A stretch of DNA of 64,000 nucleotides from Bradyrhizobium sp. Arg816 (GTDB lineage: Bacteria; Pseudomonadota; Alphaproteobacteria; Rhizobiales; Xanthobacteraceae): contig NZ_JAPRAQ010000003.1 in NCBI RefSeq assembly GCF_029989365.1, positions 186,001 to 250,000 on the forward strand, in the 5' to 3' direction. This document shows positions 60,498 through 64,000 of the stretch, in pieces. Made by a program: the position numbers and the translations under genes. Positions within the stretch are counted from its first letter, which is position 1; each line of letters starts with the position of its first letter. The notes beneath the pieces were generated by a model that was given only the letters and a program-made list of their open reading frames with translations, had not been told where the DNA came from and did no database searches.

Positions 60498-60779
60498 ATG
60501 TCGAAAAAAGTGGGAGCGCTGAGCGCCGGGCTGACGGTCATGATGCTCGCGGGCGCGGCGATGGTGTCGCTGGGCACGAGCCCGGCGCAGGCGCTGGTCT
60601 ATTGCAAGACGGTCGGCGTGCCGAAGGGCTGCGTGGTGCGGCCGACCGGGGCGGTGGTGGTCGCGCCGGCCGCCGCGGTCGCGGTGGCGACGCCCGGAGT
60701 CGGCGCGCCCGGCGTCGGCGTTCGTGCGGGAACGCCGATGAATCGCGGCGGCCCGGTCAATCGCGTCGGCGTGCGCTGA
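60498..60779 (+). CDS. Small secreted Val/Ala/Gly-rich protein
   Basis: A 93-residue protein. The signal peptide (SAGLTVMMLAGAAMVSLGTS PAQA) leads to VYCKTVGVPKGCVVRPTG with two Cys, then a low-complexity Val/Ala/Gly tail (VVVAPAAAVAVATPGVGAPG). CAGGAGAG lies upstream of the ATG. The family was not recognised; it is probably envelope-associated. Confidence 0.65.
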   Translation: MSKKVGALSAGLTVMMLAGAAMVSLGTSPAQALVYCKTVGVPKGCVVRPTGAVVVAPAAAVAVATPGVGAPGVGVRAGTPMNRGGPVNRVGVR

Positions 60780-60916
60780 CGATCTCGTTTGATTGAGTTG
60801 ATTGCATCGCTTCGGGCGAAAGGATGGCTTGCGGACGAACCCCCCGTCCTCCGCATGACGATCATCCGGCCCGTTCCCTCTCTCCGTGCGTCCCACACGC
60901 TCGGGGAGGGGGCTTT

Positions 60917-62848
60917 TCAGCCCGTGGCGGCGGCGTCGCTATCGGGAAAGGTTTTCGGCAGTTGCAGCCGTACGCGCGTGCCCGAGGCATCCGAGGCCAG
61001 ATCCAGCAACGCGCCGCAGCGCGCGGCGCGGCTTCGCATGTTGCGCAGACCCCGCGCGGTCTGGCCCGCATTGCCGGCTTCGCCGTTGCCGGACAGGGCA
61101 AAGCCCTTGCCGTCGTCGGCGACGCTGATCATGCCACGCGATCCTTGGCCGCTCTCTTGGCCATCGTCGAGCGTCTCGATGGTCACAACGATATGGCGCG
61201 CCTGCGCATGCTTGACCGCGTTGGTCACGGCCTCGTCGAGGATGCGCACGATCTGGATGACGTGCCATGGCCGCAGTTCAGGATGCAGCGGCAGGCCCTG
61301 TGGCGTCGCCACGTGCCATCCGAGGGCGACGTCGTGCGGCCGCAATTGTGCCGTCGCGCGCTCGCGCCAGGAGCCGAGCGCTAGCATCAGGTCGCCGCCG
61401 ATGTCGTCCATGGAATCGATGACGAGGCGCAGATCCTTCAACGCGGCGCGCGCAGCGTCCGTGATGCCTGAGCTCTCGTGTCCACGCTCGGAAAGCGCGA
61501 CGATGCTGACGAGCTGGCCGCCGAGGCCGTCATGCAGGTCGCGCATCAGCCGCGTGCGCTCGTTGGCGAGTGCGGCGGCCCGCGCGCGCTCCTCCTCGCG
61601 CGCAAAGCTCGCCTTCAGCCGCTCCTCCGCCTCGCGCACGCGCGTCACGAGCTGGCTGGCAAAACTGTCGACCTGGTTCAGGGCGCGGGCGAAGCGCCAG
61701 GTCAGCCCGGCGCCGATCGCGACCAGCATCGCCGAATAGGACAGGCGCGAGACAAAGATGCGCTCGTTGGTCATGATCTCGAACACCGACAGCATGTCGT
61801 GGACCCAGCAGGTCAGCACGATGGTCACTGCGCAGCCAAGCGTGAAGCTTGCGGCGTCCTGCCTCCGCACCACTTGTGTCGCCGTGATGCTGGCCATCAG
61901 CAACAGACAGACGCCGACCATGGGAATGCCAAGGACCAGGAAGAGAATGCGCGGCAGCGGCGGGCCGCCCACCAGTCCGACCGCGAACACCACGATGCCC
62001 GGCACGAACAGCAGCGCGCCATAGCGCGGCCAGTGCCAACCAAAGAACAGCAGGGCGAAGACGACGATCAGCGCGCTTTCCGTCGGCGCCGACGCCAGCA
62101 GCACGGCGGCCAGCCGCGATGTCGTGGCCGGCGGCACCGGCGGCGGCACGAACGCCTGCACCACGCCGAGCACCATCGCCACCGCCAGCACGCCATAGAC
62201 CGGCTCGCGGCGCCGCATCAGCCACATGATAGCGAGGATGACGGCGAGGATCGATTGCCAGGCGGAGAACACCACGGGCAGCGTGACGAACAGCAATGTG
62301 CGAGTCTCGTAGGACGGACGCAGGGCAGCATCCGGCCCGACATAGACGGTATCGAGAAAGCCCTTCAGCGGTCCCCAGACGAACAGCCGCAGCGCGATCT
62401 CGTTGTCGCCGTCATGCAGCAGCGAGGCGGGGATGAGCGCGATCTGCGGCGTGTTGCGGTCTGGCCGGTTGGCGTTGGCATCGCGGCGGGAGTCGAGCAC
62501 GACGACGCCGTTGACGGCGACCTCCACCGCGTTGCTGAAGCGCGGCAGGAATACGGACCATCCGGCATCGCCGTTTCTGAAAGTGAAGGTGCCGGTGTAG
62601 AGCGGAGGATCCGACAGCGAATAGCGCGACGACGTGAAATGGGGCAGCGCCACGGGACGGCTCGCGCCGTCCTCCCGCAGCGAAAATCCGCTCACTGCGA
62701 AATCGTCGGGGTCGCTGGGCTGGAGCAGCCGCAGCCCCAGGATGGTGACGATCACGATCAAGACCTGGAGCAGCAGATAAGGCACCAGGCGCGCCGCGAT
62801 CAGCCGGCGCCGCGGTCGCGCGGGGGCCCTCGCCGCAATCTCGCTCAC
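60917..62848 (-). CDS. Membrane sensor histidine kinase (DesK/NarX-type)
   Basis: 643 residues. A first helix (LVPYLLLQVLIVIVTILGLR) is followed by an extracytoplasmic domain with jelly-roll-like strands (YSLSDPPLYTGTFTFRNGDA) and a seven-helix membrane region (LFVTLPVVFSAWQSILAVIL onward). A coiled coil (REAEERLKASFAREEERARA) leads to the HisKA_3 helix LMRDLHDGLGGQLVSIVAL (His439) and the ATPase domain (DEAVTNAVKHAQARHI, SVADDGKGF). The layout resembles 7TMR-DISM sensor kinases. Its ATG overlaps the stop of the response-regulator gene by four bases, so the two are cotranscribed. Confidence 0.88.
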   Translation of the reverse strand: MSEIAARAPARPRRRLIAARLVPYLLLQVLIVIVTILGLRLLQPSDPDDFAVSGFSLREDGASRPVALPHFTSSRYSLSDPPLYTGTFTFRNGDAGWSVFLPRFSNAVEVAVNGVVVLDSRRDANANRPDRNTPQIALIPASLLHDGDNEIALRLFVWGPLKGFLDTVYVGPDAALRPSYETRTLLFVTLPVVFSAWQSILAVILAIMWLMRRREPVYGVLAVAMVLGVVQAFVPPPVPPATTSRLAAVLLASAPTESALIVVFALLFFGWHWPRYGALLFVPGIVVFAVGLVGGPPLPRILFLVLGIPMVGVCLLLMASITATQVVRRQDAASFTLGCAVTIVLTCWVHDMLSVFEIMTNERIFVSRLSYSAMLVAIGAGLTWRFARALNQVDSFASQLVTRVREAEERLKASFAREEERARAAALANERTRLMRDLHDGLGGQLVSIVALSERGHESSGITDAARAALKDLRLVIDSMDDIGGDLMLALGSWRERATAQLRPHDVALGWHVATPQGLPLHPELRPWHVIQIVRILDEAVTNAVKHAQARHIVVTIETLDDGQESGQGSRGMISVADDGKGFALSGNGEAGNAGQTARGLRNMRSRAARCGALLDLASDASGTRVRLQLPKTFPDSDAAATG

Positions 62849-63528
62849 AGCTTGATCAGGCCCTGCTGCACCGCCTCGAACACCGCTTCACTGCGCGTGT
62901 GCACTTCGAGCTTGCGATAGATGTTCTTGATGTGGCCGGGCACGGTCTGTCTGGACAGGCCGAGATGGCTCGCGATCTCGGCGTAGCTGAAACCCTTTGC
63001 GATGCCCCAGAGGATATCGATCTCGCGCGGCGTGAGTCGCGCGGTGTTGAGCACGGGCCCCCGCGGCGGCTCGGCCGAACTCGGCGCGGCGCCTTGCGTT
63101 CTGCGTACGATGAAACGGGCGATCGAGGCCGAGATCGGCGAATGGCCGGCGACCAGATCGCGCACGGTGGTGGCGATGTCGGTCGGGAAGGCGTCCTTCA
63201 GGAGATAGCCGGTGGCGCCGACGGCGATCGCCGAGATCACGCTCTCCTCGTCGCCGAGCGCCGAGATCACCATGATCTCGGTGTCGGGAAAGCGCTGCCG
63301 GGTCTCGCGGATCAGCTCGATGCCATGGCCGTCGGGCAGCCGCAGATCGGTCAGCAGCACGCGCGGCGCGCCGCCGTTCAGGGTCTGGCGCGCCTCGCCG
63401 AGCGTGGCTGCGCTGCGCACCTTGTAGCCGGCCTTGACCGGCGCATCCTGGAGCCGCCAGCAGGTCGGCGCGTCGTCCTCGACGAGGAGGATGGTGATGG
63501 CCTCACCCGTCTCGCCCTGTTCGCTCAT
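62845..63528 (-). CDS. NarL/FixJ-type response regulator
   Basis: A 227-residue transcription regulator. The receiver has the acidic pair in ILLVEDDAP, phosphoacceptor Asp61 (VLLTDLRLPDGHG), Ser89 (MVISALGDE) and Lys111 (GYLLKDAFP). The LuxR-type HTH is LTPREIDILWGIAKGFSYAE then IASHLGLSRQTVPGHIKNIY; the recognition helix reads QTVPGHIKN instead of the usual TVKxHxKN. It pairs with the histidine kinase just downstream on its strand. Targets are unknown. Confidence 0.92.
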   Translation of the reverse strand: MSEQGETGEAITILLVEDDAPTCWRLQDAPVKAGYKVRSAATLGEARQTLNGGAPRVLLTDLRLPDGHGIELIRETRQRFPDTEIMVISALGDEESVISAIAVGATGYLLKDAFPTDIATTVRDLVAGHSPISASIARFIVRRTQGAAPSSAEPPRGPVLNTARLTPREIDILWGIAKGFSYAEIASHLGLSRQTVPGHIKNIYRKLEVHTRSEAVFEAVQQGLIKL

Positions 63529-63660
63529 GTTCGTCGTCCCGCACCGCGTGTCCCCCGCGGCGCGAGGCCAAGTTTAGCCGCGGCGCGGACGCCGCGACAC
63601 CCATAATCATGGGGGCGGCAAGGCGGTGTTCGACGCGACTGGCTGCGACGACGGTCGCGG

Positions 63661-64000
63661 CTAGTTCGTCGGTGGCGGGGCTGGCAGGCGCTGGACCCGG
63701 ATCGTCGCCGTACCGCTGTTGTTGTTGTAGAACTGGACGCGTGGCCCCTGCAGGGGAACGAGCCACCGCGGCGTATACCGCAACGGTACGACTTGCGGGA
63801 AGAGCTGGACGGCGTCGTTGACGTAGAAGAACAGCTCGCCCGCCTCGGGCGCCACGAACTCGGCAACGAGCAGATCGGACAATCCCTGACTGCGCCATAG
63901 GGCACGTGCTGCGGGCAGCGCTTCAGGGGGGATCGGCTCGAAATCTCCGAATGGACGCCAGACTCGCCTCAACTCGCTGTCCGGTTTCCTGAACTCCGCG
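63661..64000 (-). CDS. Hypothetical protein, C-terminal part (cut by window edge)
   Basis: The frame stays open to base 64000, so only about 112 C-terminal residues are visible: FRKPDSELRRVWRPFGDFEP, then PAARALWRSQGLSDLLVAEF, VAPEAGELFFYVNDAVQLFP and a short Pro/Asn end (LPAPPPTN). The strand-rich pattern (ELFFYVNDAV, GPRVQFYNNNSGTATIRVQR) resembles a carbohydrate- or lectin-like sandwich, but I do not recognise a family. The 132 bases between its stop and the response regulator start hold nothing else. Confidence 0.55.
   Translation of the reverse strand, partial: AEFRKPDSELRRVWRPFGDFEPIPPEALPAARALWRSQGLSDLLVAEFVAPEAGELFFYVNDAVQLFPQVVPLRYTPRWLVPLQGPRVQFYNNNSGTATIRVQRLPAPPPTN

Noticed and set aside
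61478..62920. 480-codon plus-strand open frame
   Set aside because: Antisense to the sensor kinase.

Overview
The window is strongly G+C-rich, densely coded alphaproteobacterial chromosome. The gene content points to Bradyrhizobium or a close relative: DUF3551, DUF2948, UPF0262 and DUF3088 proteins, the order hisD - UPF0262 - low-molecular-weight phosphatase - maf - yacG, the order trcR / ispH - thrB - rnhA, and many intergenic inverted-repeat elements. No phage, plasmid, transposase, integrase or CRISPR genes were seen. Assignments rest on reading motifs and gene order; no database search was run.

Layout. 0-1.9 kb: a TetR regulator (cut by the window edge) divergent from an SDR and a second Rossmann protein. 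1.9-6.2 kb: a housekeeping block (DUF2948, hisD, UPF0262, a low-molecular-weight phosphatase, maf, yacG) ending at tRNA-Phe(GAA). 6.2-9.6 kb: an accessory islet of small secreted and membrane proteins (collagen-like tail, SHOCT, glycine zipper, DUF3551, 28-residue proteins) between two copies of a ~127 bp repeat. 9.6-14.5 kb: a hybrid histidine kinase with a frameshifted receiver end, divergent from a three-gene run (heme-type beta-barrel, RibD-like reductase, amine-oxidase-like flavoprotein). 14.5-23 kb: single enzymes (isochorismatase, DUF3088, aldo/keto reductase, thioesterase, CoA-type NUDIX), a TPR protein and secreted unknowns. 23.3-27 kb: a TAXI-type TRAP uptake system with its DUF1850 partner. 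27-32 kb: SDR, Na+/H+ antiporter and two tandem TPR-LprI proteins. 32.3-34.2 kb: propionyl/acetyl-CoA synthetase.

34.9-38.3 kb: trcR (cell-cycle regulator family) divergent from ispH-thrB-rnhA. 38.4-46.1 kb, all on the minus strand: peroxiredoxin, DUF924, long-chain acyl-CoA ligase, a D,D-carboxypeptidase with a long Lys/Ala tail, an NdvA-type glucan exporter and an orphan solute-binding protein. 46.3-50 kb: secreted protein, hisE-type hydrolase, YqaA, secreted Cys protein and aspartase. 50.2-55.2 kb: two nitronate monooxygenase paralogues around an acyl thioesterase and an acyl-CoA synthetase. 55.3-64 kb: conserved unknowns, a membrane protein followed by a beta-propeller protein, two small secreted proteins, a DesK/NarL-type two-component pair and an unknown gene cut by the window end.

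No obviously new multi-gene system stands out. The items most worth a second look are the repeat-bounded islet at 7.0-9.5 kb, the frameshift that removes the receiver lysine of the hybrid kinase, the paired nitronate monooxygenase / acyl-activation cluster at 50-55 kb, the beta-barrel / reductase / oxidase run at 11.9-14.5 kb, the tandem TPR-LprI pair, the palindromic element that supplies the stop codon of the DUF1850 gene, and the very small single-helix proteins.
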